Notes: a model not told the origin generated them from the sequence alone. 64,000 nt of DNA from Methanolobus profundi (GCF_900114835.1 NZ_FOUJ01000003.1:62001-126000); one strand, 5' to 3'; positions 37,658 to 47,782 are shown, counted from the first letter of the stretch. Made by a program: numbers and translations.

Positions 37658-39154
37658 TTGAACAGAACAGAAGTCAATAAAAACAATCTTAAAGAAAAAA
37701 CTTTTGAAGGCCTATTCTGGTCAATGAATTCCAAATTTACAATGCAATTATTCAATCTTGTCATCACAGCAATACTTGCGAGACTTTTACTACCGAAGGA
37801 TTTTGGCTTAGTAGGAATGTCACTGATAATTATCGGACTTGTTTCATTAATAAACGAAAGTGGATTAGCAACTGCAATAGTTCAAAGAAAGGATTTAGAA
37901 GAACTGCACCTATCAACTGCTTTCTGGTCAAATATAGCTACAGGTATCCTATTGTATATTGGAACTTTTTATTTTTCACCTTTCATTGCATCTTTTTTTA
38001 AGATAGACACAGTTGAAATTATTATAAAAGTTGCAGCCATAAGCTTTCTAATATCATCAATAACAATTGTTCATCGCTCACTGTTATCAAGGAACTTACA
38101 ATTTAAAACAATAGCTAAAACAGAAATTGCTGGCTCACTCATTTCAGGAACCTTTGCCTTATACCTTGCACTTTCAGGTTTTGGATTTTGGAGCCTTGTT
38201 GCAAAAAATCTAATGAATGATCTTATAGTTGTTTCATTAACTCTTATAATTTATCCGTGGAAACCTACGTTTGAATTTAGCAGAGAAAAGTTTAATGATC
38301 TCTTTGGTTTTGGAGCAAATGTGATTGGTGGAAATATGCTGAACTATTTTAGACAAAATATGGACTACATCATAATAGGGCGTATAATGGGAGCTGAATT
38401 ACTTGGCTATTACACTCTTGCATATACATTGGCCGTATTTCCTGCAGTAAAGATAATTCCAGTTATCACAAGAGTCGTGTTTCCTGCGTTTTCATTATTG
38501 CAAGATGATAATATACGTTTCAGGAAAGGCTATATGAAGCTTGTATCTGCTTTGTCCTTTTTTATAATGCCTGCACTTATAGGCCTTGCAATGGTCGCTC
38601 CAGAATTGATAATAAAAGTTTATGGAGATAAATGGGAAGCCACAATATTACCATTACAAATACTTTGCATTCTTGGCCTTGTTGAAGCAACATCACACAC
38701 TACAAAATCAGTATTCTATGCAAAAGGACTGCCTGGAATGGAACTGAAATTGAACGCTGCAAAAATAATAGTATCGACTTGTGTGATAATTCTAGGTTCA
38801 TATTATGGAATAGTAGGTGTAGCTATAGCACTTTCACTTATATCACTATTCTATTTTTCAATTACTCAACAAATTGTAAATAAAATCATTCAACTTACAT
38901 GGAAAGAGTATGCAAGTTGTATTAGAGAATTTTTATTTGCTTCTTTATTTATGGGCTCTTTCCTCTCAATATACAAATATTGGGCATATTCTACAAACAT
39001 GTTTGATGAAATGGTTATACTTATAAGCTCAATTGGAATTGGAATATTAGTTTATTCAATAATTATATGGAAACTAAAACCAGAATATTTAAAGATAGGT
39101 AAAAAAACACTTGATAATATGGTCCTCAATAAATTAAAATCAATTATCAAATAA
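37658..39154 (+). CDS. Polysaccharide flippase, WzxC-like
   Basis: 498 residues with about 12-14 membrane helices. The N-terminus (GLFWSMNSKFTMQLFNLVI, then ARLLLPKDFGLVGM) matches the WzxC/colanic-acid-exporter branch of the MOP flippases, and the helix following it carries the usual GLATAIVQR. It moves lipid-linked repeat units across the membrane. The frame opens with a TTG at 37658 and the first ATG is about 22 codons later; the extra N-terminal residues are charged and fit the family, so TTG is plausible but not certain. It is the only plus-strand gene of island II. Confidence 0.87.
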   Translation: MNRTEVNKNNLKEKTFEGLFWSMNSKFTMQLFNLVITAILARLLLPKDFGLVGMSLIIIGLVSLINESGLATAIVQRKDLEELHLSTAFWSNIATGILLYIGTFYFSPFIASFFKIDTVEIIIKVAAISFLISSITIVHRSLLSRNLQFKTIAKTEIAGSLISGTFALYLALSGFGFWSLVAKNLMNDLIVVSLTLIIYPWKPTFEFSREKFNDLFGFGANVIGGNMLNYFRQNMDYIIIGRIMGAELLGYYTLAYTLAVFPAVKIIPVITRVVFPAFSLLQDDNIRFRKGYMKLVSALSFFIMPALIGLAMVAPELIIKVYGDKWEATILPLQILCILGLVEATSHTTKSVFYAKGLPGMELKLNAAKIIVSTCVIILGSYYGIVGVAIALSLISLFYFSITQQIVNKIIQLTWKEYASCIREFLFASLFMGSFLSIYKYWAYSTNMFDEMVILISSIGIGILVYSIIIWKLKPEYLKIGKKTLDNMVLNKLKSIIK

Positions 39155-39267
39155 AATAGAGATCATACTATAATTAAAGATATCAATACAAAAAGAATCT
39201 ACACTTTATGATTATGATGAGAACATACGTCACGATTCAGTTGAGCCAGTATTGCAGTTTATTTTCT

Positions 39268-40452
39268 TCACCCCGAGTCAAATGAAGAGAAATATAAATA
39301 TGCTTTAAATAATTCTTCTGCAGAAGCTTCCCATGAATACGAAGCAACTATTGAAACAGCTTCCTTTGCTCGCTCTAAATAATAGACTTTATTATCAAGT
39401 ACCTTGATAATTCCATCAGCAAAAGAAACGATATTCTCAGGTTCTACAAGGATGGCTTTATCACCAACAACTTCTTTTACAGCCTTGAAATCAAAGGAAA
39501 CAATTGGTTTACCTGCTTTTAGATATTCAAAAAGTTTAGTAGGGGGATCAAGCTCTGTTTGCAAGCATTTAGAATGAGGGATTAAAAGAACATCTGCTTT
39601 TTTCAGGTAGAAAGGAATAATTTCAGAAGGCACATAGCCAACTAAAATTACGTTGTCCAGTTGTTTTCTTTCAATAAAACTTTCTAGTTCCTCTTTAAAT
39701 GGACCCGTGCCCAGAATTAAGAACAATACATCAGGCCTTTTAGCATTTAGTTCATCGATAACAGACATTAGATGGGGAGTTCCATGAAGGCGAGACAATG
39801 AACCTACATACATTGCAATAGCTCCATATTTTGAGAGTTCCCTTTGAAAATTCGGGATTTCAACCTCATTATTGCAAAAGTCCACATCTACACCATGAGG
39901 AACTACACATATTTTATTCCCATCAATCCCAAAATGATTAATGACATAATCTTTTATTATAGAAGTATATACAATCACACCTTTACTTTTCTTGAATGCA
40001 TAAGTTTCAAAATACCTGATATATGGCCTTAATATTCTTACTTTTAAAGAAGCGTTCGTGCTTGTTGTAGATTCGGCATCGGCTAAACCCATAGCCTCAA
40101 AGACAGTGATGTATTTACGGGCCCTGAAAATATTAGCAATATGTGCAACAAATAAGGCCTGATAATTAAAACAATGCACTATGTCACAATCTACTTTAAC
40201 TAATTTTGGAAATGAAAAAAGAAGTGCAGATATCATTTTGATACCTTTTTTAGGGAGATACTGGTAGTGGGTGTAATATAGATTATCATAATCAAGATAA
40301 TCCATCTTTTTTGCGGATGGACTCATGATTTCCAAATCGAAGTCTTTGTCGCCAAAATATTTTACCCTTTCAAGTAAATAATTTTTTCGAACATCAATAT
40401 TATCCCTATCAAGAGAGATTACACCTGAAAAGATACAGACTCTCATATTCAA
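39268..40452 (-). CDS. Glycosyltransferase family 4
   Basis: 394 residues of GT-B type. The C-terminal half has YVGSLSRLHGTPHL near residue 205, then the donor-binding region DPPTKLFEYLKAGKP near residue 310, including the conserved acid before the Lys, and IVSFDFKAVKEVV. It adds a sugar to a lipid-linked acceptor in the cytoplasm. It is the last gene of the long minus-strand run of island II, 23 bases after the GT-C-like gene. The two GT4 proteins in the window are only distantly alike. Confidence 0.9.
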   Translation of the reverse strand: MNMRVCIFSGVISLDRDNIDVRKNYLLERVKYFGDKDFDLEIMSPSAKKMDYLDYDNLYYTHYQYLPKKGIKMISALLFSFPKLVKVDCDIVHCFNYQALFVAHIANIFRARKYITVFEAMGLADAESTTSTNASLKVRILRPYIRYFETYAFKKSKGVIVYTSIIKDYVINHFGIDGNKICVVPHGVDVDFCNNEVEIPNFQRELSKYGAIAMYVGSLSRLHGTPHLMSVIDELNAKRPDVLFLILGTGPFKEELESFIERKQLDNVILVGYVPSEIIPFYLKKADVLLIPHSKCLQTELDPPTKLFEYLKAGKPIVSFDFKAVKEVVGDKAILVEPENIVSFADGIIKVLDNKVYYLERAKEAVSIVASYSWEASAEELFKAYLYFSSFDSG

Positions 40453-40475
40453 CTCACTCTTAGCTGGAATTCATA

Positions 40476-42053
40476 TTAAACTTCGATTTGCCTCAAGTTG
40501 TAAATATCCAAAATACCATTTGAGTAAATAATTTCTGCATTCTCTGTAGAGAGACCTTTTGTCTTATAAGGGCCCGTTCTTGATTGAACCAGATAATCAA
40601 GCGTGTATACATCTTTAATTATTTTGATGTCTTTATTACTTATATACCAATCCATACTTCTATAAATATCCCTTTCTTCAACACGATAAGGCCCTTCTGA
40701 GTAAAAATAACTACTGGTCATTGGAACTTCTTCAAGATTATCAAGATATGAATCGTTAATATATCCATAAGCAAAACCCTGAACACCTCCGACAAGTATT
40801 GGCATTTCGTTCTCTACAAGAGCTATTGTACGTACTTCATAATTATTTTCAGAAACCATGAATATACGACTACTATGATTTATCTCACCATCTATCCAAT
40901 TTGCAAGATCATAGTTCTTTTCATTCATATACCACAGGTATTGATACTCGCCAGTCCTGCTATGATTATAAAATGCTGTAAACAATGTTGAGACCAGTAT
41001 AATAGAAATCGCAAAAACTGCCACAACTCGAACCATATTATTATTTTTCTGCAATCTACTATAAATCGAGTTTTTAAATCCAATACTTAAAAAAACAATT
41101 GAAAACAGCAGTAAAAGATAATGTCCATACAATAAATCATATACAAAAGGAACCATAAATATAAAACTTATTAAAAAATACCATTGAGAAAAACTTTTTT
41201 TTGCAGATAAGGATAAAGAAATAACACCACTTATTGCAAAGAATGCTGCTGGACCAATGAACCTTAAGTTAATAGTAAGCAAATCAATAATCCATCCATA
41301 TCTTGACCCTGCAGTAATCATAGTATGGGTAAGAAAAGGATACATAAAAGAACTTACCAAAATAAACAAGTAAAGCAAGTTGATTTTATCTTCATACTTG
41401 TGCAACGAATATTTAATTTCAAAAAATCTACCCAACATAAAGACTATTTGTAATACTATGTAAGCCATAGTAAGAACTATCGCAAAAATAGCATAATGAT
41501 GCAAGGAAAATAAGAAAGTAATGCACATAGCAGATAACATCAATTTTTTAGATATTGAATATTTCTTTAATAGGAGATATATAAAGAAAGGTAAGAATAT
41601 CATAAAAGGTCCACGAGCACTTGCCTCCCATGTTGTAAAAAGCATGATTCCCGGAGATATTGAGAAGAAAAAAGCCATAAAATATTGAAAGATGTAATTC
41701 TTATAAATAAGGCCTGCAAGTGTAAAAGCGATGAAAATTGAAAATACACCGAAAATGAATGAATATATCAAAATTGATGTTTCTACATTAATACCCATTA
41801 GTTGGGACATTCCAGATAGTGTAAAAGGCAAGCCACTTGCGTACGAATATGGATAATATCCAAATATTGAGAGCCAATGCTCCCACCAGTTTGCTTGCCC
41901 AAAAGCATTGATAGAGTTTGCAAGAGAATGAATGAAAAATGAATCTCTTCCTTTCTCATGTGGTATTGAAGGTATACGCAATACTAAATTCAACAAAACC
42001 AAAAGTCCAAAAGAGATTACTTTGAATTTGTGAGATTTGAGATTCTGGAACAT
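40476..42053 (-). CDS. Polytopic membrane protein, GT-C glycosyltransferase-like
   Basis: 525 residues with about 11 membrane helices in the first 360 residues and a soluble C-terminal domain of about 150 residues. After helix 1 the segment HEKGRDSFF (residues 32-40) places an Asp in the first extracytoplasmic loop, as in STT3/PMT-type GT-C enzymes, and WWEHWLSIFGYYPYSY follows. It is probably a dolichyl-phosphate-sugar-dependent transferase or related surface-glycan enzyme. The start overlaps the preceding GT2 gene by 37 bases; a later start is possible but would cut into helix 1. Confidence 0.7.
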   Translation of the reverse strand: MFQNLKSHKFKVISFGLLVLLNLVLRIPSIPHEKGRDSFFIHSLANSINAFGQANWWEHWLSIFGYYPYSYASGLPFTLSGMSQLMGINVETSILIYSFIFGVFSIFIAFTLAGLIYKNYIFQYFMAFFFSISPGIMLFTTWEASARGPFMIFLPFFIYLLLKKYSISKKLMLSAMCITFLFSLHHYAIFAIVLTMAYIVLQIVFMLGRFFEIKYSLHKYEDKINLLYLFILVSSFMYPFLTHTMITAGSRYGWIIDLLTINLRFIGPAAFFAISGVISLSLSAKKSFSQWYFLISFIFMVPFVYDLLYGHYLLLLFSIVFLSIGFKNSIYSRLQKNNNMVRVVAVFAISIILVSTLFTAFYNHSRTGEYQYLWYMNEKNYDLANWIDGEINHSSRIFMVSENNYEVRTIALVENEMPILVGGVQGFAYGYINDSYLDNLEEVPMTSSYFYSEGPYRVEERDIYRSMDWYISNKDIKIIKDVYTLDYLVQSRTGPYKTKGLSTENAEIIYSNGILDIYNLRQIEV

Positions 42054-42922
42054 ATTATCTCCTTAAGCCTTTTATCCCTGTAATAATTTAGAATATCCTC
42101 ATCCTCTATTTGAGGCTTCAGCAATATAAAATCTGTAAAATACCCCATAATATAGGCAATGCCTATACCCGGCTTATGGTATCCTTTTTTACTATACAAC
42201 ATTTTTGTACCTTTTAACAGAACATGTATAGGAGAATAACCTATAAAATAATTATTGGAGCCTAACCTTTTGTAACCTTTCCATTGTCCTTGAGCGCTTG
42301 AATAAGGTCGAGTAGAAAGGGCTTTTGTTTTTATAAATTGCCTGGTCTTCCAGCCTTTTAACTTTGCTTTTACATTAGAAACACTGTCAGGACTACATGT
42401 TAAAAGAAAACCTCCAGTGTCATTAAAACATTGGATATTCCATAATCGTGCACCTCCAGAAGGAAGATCATCTCTAAAATTGCTCCACACTATAGAGCCA
42501 TTAATTATATTCCCTACATGCCCACTGCATATACCAAGTTTTGAATCAGACTCAAATTCTGCCATCAGAGTAGAATAATAATCTTCATCCAATATAATAT
42601 CTGCATCTACACTTGCAATATAATTATACTTAATATCGTTCTTTTTACAATACTCGATAGCAGTATTGAATCCGGTACGATAAACATGGGACACGTGAAC
42701 TCCCAAGTCACGGGGCTTTTCATTTAGCCTGACTGATCGAATCCAAGAATGATTTGAACAAAGTTCATCCAAAATATCAGGAGTATTATCTGTACTGCCA
42801 TCATCAACAATAATCCACAGTACAGGAGTAATCTCTTGATTAATGACTGATTCAGCAAGCTTTGGAAGACTTACTTCTTCGTCTTTGCATGGAGTTACCA
42901 GTATGTAGGACCTCATATCCAT
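42017..42922 (-). CDS. Glycosyltransferase family 2
   Basis: 301 residues. The GT-A domain opens with YILVTPCKDEE, VDDGSTDNT is near residues 37-45, and the metal-binding SVDADI is near residue 107, so the active site looks intact. The DTGGFLLT part near 166 fits acceptor-side residues. No membrane helices are obvious. It overlaps the PIG-L gene upstream by ten bases and the GT-C-like gene downstream by 37 bases, which suggests one transcript. Confidence 0.9.
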   Translation of the reverse strand: MDMRSYILVTPCKDEEVSLPKLAESVINQEITPVLWIIVDDGSTDNTPDILDELCSNHSWIRSVRLNEKPRDLGVHVSHVYRTGFNTAIEYCKKNDIKYNYIASVDADIILDEDYYSTLMAEFESDSKLGICSGHVGNIINGSIVWSNFRDDLPSGGARLWNIQCFNDTGGFLLTCSPDSVSNVKAKLKGWKTRQFIKTKALSTRPYSSAQGQWKGYKRLGSNNYFIGYSPIHVLLKGTKMLYSKKGYHKPGIGIAYIMGYFTDFILLKPQIEDEDILNYYRDKRLKEIICSRISNLTNSK

Positions 42923-43566
42923 AAACTATCATCCATTCTAATGACTTCGAAACATTCAGCAAATTCATAGCTCATCGCCCACCCATAGGTCCTGGCCATC
43001 GAGCGTACTCTTTCTATAAGAACTTCCCCACCAAACTTATTATATTGTGTTTCATAGGCCCTTATAGCATCCATTTTAGTATCTATAGTATCAGTAATAT
43101 CAACATAGAACTGTGGCCTGAAAGCAAAAACATTTGGCCTGTACGGTAGAGTAGAACCACTCAATACAGTCTTCACACGCCCTTGTCTTGAAACTGCAAA
43201 CATAATATCAGCTGCAGCTTTATGATCCTGGTGAGAATCAAAAGGGTGATGAGAAATAAATACATCAGGTTTTATTTCATCAACCAAAGCATCTACTTTT
43301 GAAACGATTTCACCACCAGATGGAAGCTCAGTTGTATGATAATCATAAAAAATTACTTCTTTGATTCCCAGAATTTTAGAAGCATTAATAGCCTCATTTC
43401 TCAACTGTTCATCAAAATAGGTATTACCATTCATATCAGTATACCCGCCTGAAGTAAGAATCAGAAGATATACATCATATCCTTTCTTAATGAATTTTGC
43501 CAAGGTTCCTCCGGCTTCAAGTTCCATGTCATCGGGATGAGCTCCCATCGCAAGTATTTTTGGCAT
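42913..43566 (-). CDS. PIG-L family N-deacetylase
   Basis: 217 residues of the LmbE/PIG-L family. The zinc motif AHPDDMELEAGG is at residues 8-19 and HQDHKAA, with the second His set, is near residue 112. Members remove N-acyl groups from amino sugars such as N-acetylglucosamine in glycolipids. It lies 16 bases after a formyltransferase-like gene, so a deacetylated amino sugar could then be N-formylated. It could also act on a small metabolite, but the cluster argues for a glycan substrate. Confidence 0.88.
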   Translation of the reverse strand: MPKILAMGAHPDDMELEAGGTLAKFIKKGYDVYLLILTSGGYTDMNGNTYFDEQLRNEAINASKILGIKEVIFYDYHTTELPSGGEIVSKVDALVDEIKPDVFISHHPFDSHQDHKAAADIMFAVSRQGRVKTVLSGSTLPYRPNVFAFRPQFYVDITDTIDTKMDAIRAYETQYNKFGGEVLIERVRSMARTYGWAMSYEFAECFEVIRMDDSLWI

Positions 43567-43582
43567 ATTTGCAGATTCCTCC

Positions 43583-44503
43583 TCAAGTAAATGTATTTCC
43601 TTCTATAAAAGTTAATTTTTTTGTTTTTGCATTGTTTGGTACAACTTCAAATTTGTTTACTGCAATCATACCATCTATAGTACTAATTAATAAATAGTTT
43701 TCAGCAGCTTTTATGATACTTCCACAAGGATAATCCTCCTTTGGAGAATGACTGACATCTATTGAAGCTTCCCAAAAAATGATTTTAGAACCATTGAAAT
43801 AACTGAAAGCGCCTGGCCAAGGTTTTGATAAAGCCCTTATAATGTTATAGACTTCAATACTACTTTTGCTCCAGTCCAGATGACCATCTTCTGGTTTTCT
43901 AGGTTTGAAAAATGTAGCGTTAGAAGAATCTTGGACTTTTCTTTCAAATTGTCCCGTCTTACTAAAATCATTGAGTACATCCTTTAACAAATAACAGGCT
44001 TTGTCGTAGATCCTATCATGTAATTGTTTTGCAGTATCATCAAAGTAAATAGGAACCGACCTTTGAGCAATAATATCACCAGTGTCTAAATCATCATCAA
44101 CAAAGTGTACTGTAACTCCTGTTTTTGTTTCTCCATTAACTATAGCCCAATTAATCACATGTTGTCCCCTATATTTAGGTAACATGGAAGGATGGATATT
44201 AATAGCTCCACTTTTAGGCAATGAAAATATCTCACGAGGAATTATATACTTATAACCACAGACAATGATTAAATCAACATCCTCATTTTTTAAAAAAGGA
44301 GAATGCATATACAATTCTTTTTTAGTCGGTTGAAATAAAAGAATATCCTTAGAATCTAAATAGCGCTCAATTAGGTCAATAGAGTCATTCGAACCATTGT
44401 TTGGTCTTGTGAAAACTGCAACTATATTTACGATTGAATCCAAATATTCAAGGATTTTAAGATTATTTCCAAAAAAAACAATATTTAATGAAGAATTATC
44501 CAT
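43583..44503 (-). CDS. Formyltransferase (methionyl-tRNA formyltransferase/ArnA fold), likely for an amino sugar
   Basis: 306 residues from the ATG at 44503, one base after the WbqC stop; an in-frame ATG 21 bases upstream is also possible. The N-terminal formyl-transfer domain carries the catalytic set: NIHPSMLPKYRG near residue 105 (Asn and His) and DDDLDTGD near residue 141 (Asp), with the usual folate-binding fold. A C-terminal OB-like domain follows. Archaea do not formylate initiator tRNA, so the substrate is more likely a UDP- or lipid-linked amino sugar, as for ArnA, VioF or WbtJ. Neighbours are WbqC-like and PIG-L genes. Confidence 0.85.
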   Translation of the reverse strand: MDNSSLNIVFFGNNLKILEYLDSIVNIVAVFTRPNNGSNDSIDLIERYLDSKDILLFQPTKKELYMHSPFLKNEDVDLIIVCGYKYIIPREIFSLPKSGAINIHPSMLPKYRGQHVINWAIVNGETKTGVTVHFVDDDLDTGDIIAQRSVPIYFDDTAKQLHDRIYDKACYLLKDVLNDFSKTGQFERKVQDSSNATFFKPRKPEDGHLDWSKSSIEVYNIIRALSKPWPGAFSYFNGSKIIFWEASIDVSHSPKEDYPCGSIIKAAENYLLISTIDGMIAVNKFEVVPNNAKTKKLTFIEGNTFT

Positions 44504-44504
44504 T

Positions 44505-45173
44505 TTAATCGAACCTGTATCCATTAAGTAAAGAATCTATTGCTGACATGTTGGGAATAAATCCATCATATTGCTGTCTATATAGAGGATGATCAAATTT
44601 CTGAAAAAGTAAGTCGATTCCTGATTTTTCAAACATTTCAACGTCAAGATAGTTAACACCAGACGGACCTGAAAGATAAGCGTCCCCTCCAACTGCTTGG
44701 ACAAGCTCTATAAGTCTTTTTGTTGAAAATGAAGTTGAAGGATAAGAACTCGAGTTTACTATTTTCGTATCTATATCAAATGAATCATTCATAAAAGAGA
44801 TCAATTTCATATTTAATTCAAATAAGTACTGATAATCCTCACCATATATCAATGAGAGCCCATCAAAATAATCTTCAAAGCACTGTGCTTTATTGTAATT
44901 ATCATAAATTTGATTTAAATGATGGATAGACCATTTTTCATTTTTAATCATTGAATCATTAATAACCCGTATTTCATTTATTGGTTTATGTTGTTTTTCA
45001 ACGGGAACTGTAAGCCATTTGGAACCATTGTGTATTTTAATTCTATTACGATGTTGAAAATCACCTTTATTGAATTGGGCATCGTCATAAATAACAAAGA
45101 TATCAGATTTTTTCATTTTATCAAAAAAACCTAAGTATGGAAGATAATTGGGCTGGTGTATTCCAACAATCAT
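44505..45173 (-). CDS. WbqC-like family protein
   Basis: 222 residues of the WbqC family, known from O-antigen clusters but with no fixed biochemical role. The start reads IVGIHQPNYLPYLGFFDK; DDAQFNKGDFQHRN is near residue 31 and SGPSGVNYLD near residue 169, both conserved blocks. No catalytic motif or membrane segment is evident to me. It is sometimes found with sugar N-acyl or aminotransferase genes; here it precedes a formyltransferase by one base, so it may help handle an amino sugar. Confidence 0.85.
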   Translation of the reverse strand: MIVGIHQPNYLPYLGFFDKMKKSDIFVIYDDAQFNKGDFQHRNRIKIHNGSKWLTVPVEKQHKPINEIRVINDSMIKNEKWSIHHLNQIYDNYNKAQCFEDYFDGLSLIYGEDYQYLFELNMKLISFMNDSFDIDTKIVNSSSYPSTSFSTKRLIELVQAVGGDAYLSGPSGVNYLDVEMFEKSGIDLLFQKFDHPLYRQQYDGFIPNMSAIDSLLNGYRFD

Positions 45174-45235
45174 GGTTTAAGGATAGACGTCTTAGTATAA
45201 ATACATTAATTAAATGGCATATATAAAAATGGATT

Positions 45236-46675
45236 TTATGGTTTATTTTCTGAAGCATTCACAAGAAGAGATTTGAACAATAAAATATCATCTTTCGAAA
45301 TACTTCCTAAGACATATAATATTAATATATAAGCTGAACTACATACAATGATACCAACAAAAAAATTAAAATCCAAAATATTTGATAGAAAAATACATAC
45401 AACTAATGAAGCCAACACTATTTTGTAAGAACTTCTGTTTAGTGATGACAAAGAGAGTTCTGCCCTAATAAAAAGAAATTCAATAGCAAAGAGGATGAAT
45501 ACAGAAACCAAGGTCGCAATTGCAGCACCATTATAATTGTAAATAGGTATAAGAATTAGATTTAAAGCTACATTGAGTATGCAACAGAAACCTACAGAAA
45601 CAGTATTTATTTTTTGTCTATTAGAGGCAACCAGCAAAGAATTCTGAATTGAATTCAATGAATTAAAGATGACAGTTAAAGATAATATTTGAAAAGTAAG
45701 GATTGCAGAATAGTAATCAACTGTATACAACACTTGAAATATATAACTAGATTTGACATATAATATACAAGATATGAAAAGCATCAATTGAAATATATAC
45801 TTTGATCCTAAAGAATAAACTTGTTTCAATTTAGGACGATTATTTACATAATTAGCAGACATTATTGGCATCAACACAGATACAAGAGCTCCTGGTATAA
45901 ATAACAAAGGATCAGTTAACTTGTAAGCTGCAGAATAAAGGCCTACAGCAATATTTCCTTCCATTTTTGATAACATTAGAATGTCAATACGATAATAAAT
46001 GATTAAAAGTGCATATCCAACAATAAATGGGATACATTCTTTAAGAAGATATTTGCATAGTTTCAAATCGATACTCATACGAATTGATACAAATTTTCTA
46101 GAATAATAAATTGATATTAATGCACGAATAAATTCTGTAATTACGTATAAATAAAAAAAGCTAATAAGTTGTTCGTCTAAAATAATGAGAATGAAAACAG
46201 CTAATGCATAAAATAGTTTAGAAACTACCATGCTAATTGATGAATAGTGCATTTTTAGATTGCCATGAAAAACAGACTCAAATAAGTAACTCAATCCTTG
46301 AAACAATAAAATTAAAGACAATAATGAAACATGCATTATTGTCTCAGCAGGATAATCAAGGACATAAACAACTGTTATAGCTAAGATAATGGACAATAAA
46401 GAAGTTAATATTCGTATCATTAAAACATTCGATACAAAAATATTTACATTGAACTTATTCCTAGAAATATCCCTAATCAAAATTGAATCTAATCCAAAAT
46501 TTGCAAGAAACACAAAAAGTGATAAATATGTAATTACAAAATTGTATTCTCCAAAGTATTCGACACCTAGATATCTTGCAAGATTGATAGAAATTAGAAG
46601 AGCTAAACCCTTAACAACGATATTTCCAAACAAAATAGCTGTTGTATTAGTTGCTACCTTCCTAGCAGTTTTCAT
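45236..46675 (-). CDS. Oligosaccharide flippase (MOP superfamily)
   Basis: 479 residues with about 14 hydrophobic segments. It opens with ATNTTAILFGNIVVKGLAL and then ARYLGVEYFGEYNFV, the signature of the Wzx/polysaccharide-export family. It is the third flippase of the window and belongs to the minus-strand operon. Its neighbours upstream are DUF354, ATP-grasp and acetyltransferase genes, and the WbqC/formyltransferase pair lies downstream. It would export the glycan built by this island. It is very AT-rich. Confidence 0.88.
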   Translation of the reverse strand: MKTARKVATNTTAILFGNIVVKGLALLISINLARYLGVEYFGEYNFVITYLSLFVFLANFGLDSILIRDISRNKFNVNIFVSNVLMIRILTSLLSIILAITVVYVLDYPAETIMHVSLLSLILLFQGLSYLFESVFHGNLKMHYSSISMVVSKLFYALAVFILIILDEQLISFFYLYVITEFIRALISIYYSRKFVSIRMSIDLKLCKYLLKECIPFIVGYALLIIYYRIDILMLSKMEGNIAVGLYSAAYKLTDPLLFIPGALVSVLMPIMSANYVNNRPKLKQVYSLGSKYIFQLMLFISCILYVKSSYIFQVLYTVDYYSAILTFQILSLTVIFNSLNSIQNSLLVASNRQKINTVSVGFCCILNVALNLILIPIYNYNGAAIATLVSVFILFAIEFLFIRAELSLSSLNRSSYKIVLASLVVCIFLSNILDFNFFVGIIVCSSAYILILYVLGSISKDDILLFKSLLVNASENKP

Positions 46676-46738
46676 AGATTTTGGATATAAGACATTAAGT
46701 GATAAATAATAGTAGACAGCTTTAATGTTTAAAGTAAA

Positions 46739-47779
46739 CTATTCAAGGTTGTTCCCTATTACTTCCACAATAAATTCAACAACATCTATTTTCTCAGATA
46801 ACATCTTATTTCTTTTAATAGTCCATTCGTCATTAGAATTTTTTGTTAAAATATCAACTGCCTTTTCGAGGGCTTCAGCCGAATTGACAATTGTGTAAGC
46901 AAGGCCATACCTCTGTTCAAGTTCCTCTAGGTAACCTCTTGTTGTATTAGAAACATATATAGAAGGGACACCTAAAACTGCAGCTTCTGCAGCCATTGAA
47001 GCCCCTTCTCCTATATACAAAGAAGAATAATACAAAAAACTATGAAAACTCTCAGGAGGGACATTTACTTTATACGTTTCAAGTTCAGGAGTGAGCTCAA
47101 TCTCCGTAGTTATAAAAACCTTTCCATACTTTTGGAGTGATTCTACAAAAGATAAAATTTCGGATTCATTTTTAAAATTAAATCCTTCTGCATTAACATC
47201 ATGATGTGCATTTAAAGCTGAAAGACGAAGTATTGTATATTTTTCAAATTTTTGCAAGCCAGCAAATTGCAACACACTTTCATCAGGAGTGAAGTATTTT
47301 GGATGTAAATAAGAAAGTTCATAATATCCATTGAATTTTTTTTGTTTTTTGCCTCTATCGATTCTATGACATGAAGGAACATAATCTACTTTTGAGAATA
47401 TTAAAGTAGTAAATACAAACTGATTAATTGTTGCCTTTTCAGAGTCGGTATCAGTAAATGATATATGATCTTTTCTTAATAAAAAACTAGCTTGAGCTGC
47501 ATAAGGTGACCCAAAACTCACAAAAAGGTCTGCACCGAATTTCTTCGCTATTTTATATACTCGATAATCATTTTTAAACATACCACATAATTTATTGAAT
47601 AGACCCGTATAATGAGGCTTTACTTCATAGTCTAAACAATAAGATTTTAAAATATCTAATATATTCTCTTTGTTTGCAGCAATAATCTTAATTGAATGAC
47701 CATCAATAGACAATATCTTTATTACATTAAGAAAAACATTAATGTCCTTGGGATGATTTATATCGATAAGGATACGCAT
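46739..47779 (-). CDS. DUF354 glycosyltransferase-like protein (paralogue 2)
   Basis: 346 residues. It shares with the 14762-15808 protein the central YYELSYLHPKYFTPDESVL block (compare YHELAYLSPKYFTP), the GEGASMAAEAAVLG site near residue 268 and the overall length. The start reads ILIDINHPKDINVF. The fold is GT-B-like but activity has not been shown. It lies three bases after the ATP-grasp gene, so the two may act on the same substrate. The two paralogues are in different islands and are far enough diverged not to be a recent duplication. Confidence 0.8.
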   Translation of the reverse strand: MRILIDINHPKDINVFLNVIKILSIDGHSIKIIAANKENILDILKSYCLDYEVKPHYTGLFNKLCGMFKNDYRVYKIAKKFGADLFVSFGSPYAAQASFLLRKDHISFTDTDSEKATINQFVFTTLIFSKVDYVPSCHRIDRGKKQKKFNGYYELSYLHPKYFTPDESVLQFAGLQKFEKYTILRLSALNAHHDVNAEGFNFKNESEILSFVESLQKYGKVFITTEIELTPELETYKVNVPPESFHSFLYYSSLYIGEGASMAAEAAVLGVPSIYVSNTTRGYLEELEQRYGLAYTIVNSAEALEKAVDILTKNSNDEWTIKRNKMLSEKIDVVEFIVEVIGNNLE

Positions 47780-47782
47780 TGA

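Noticed and set aside
46389-46709. 106-codon plus-strand frame within the flippase gene at 45236-46675
   Set aside because: It mirrors the N-terminal membrane helices of the flippase on the other strand and has no binding site.
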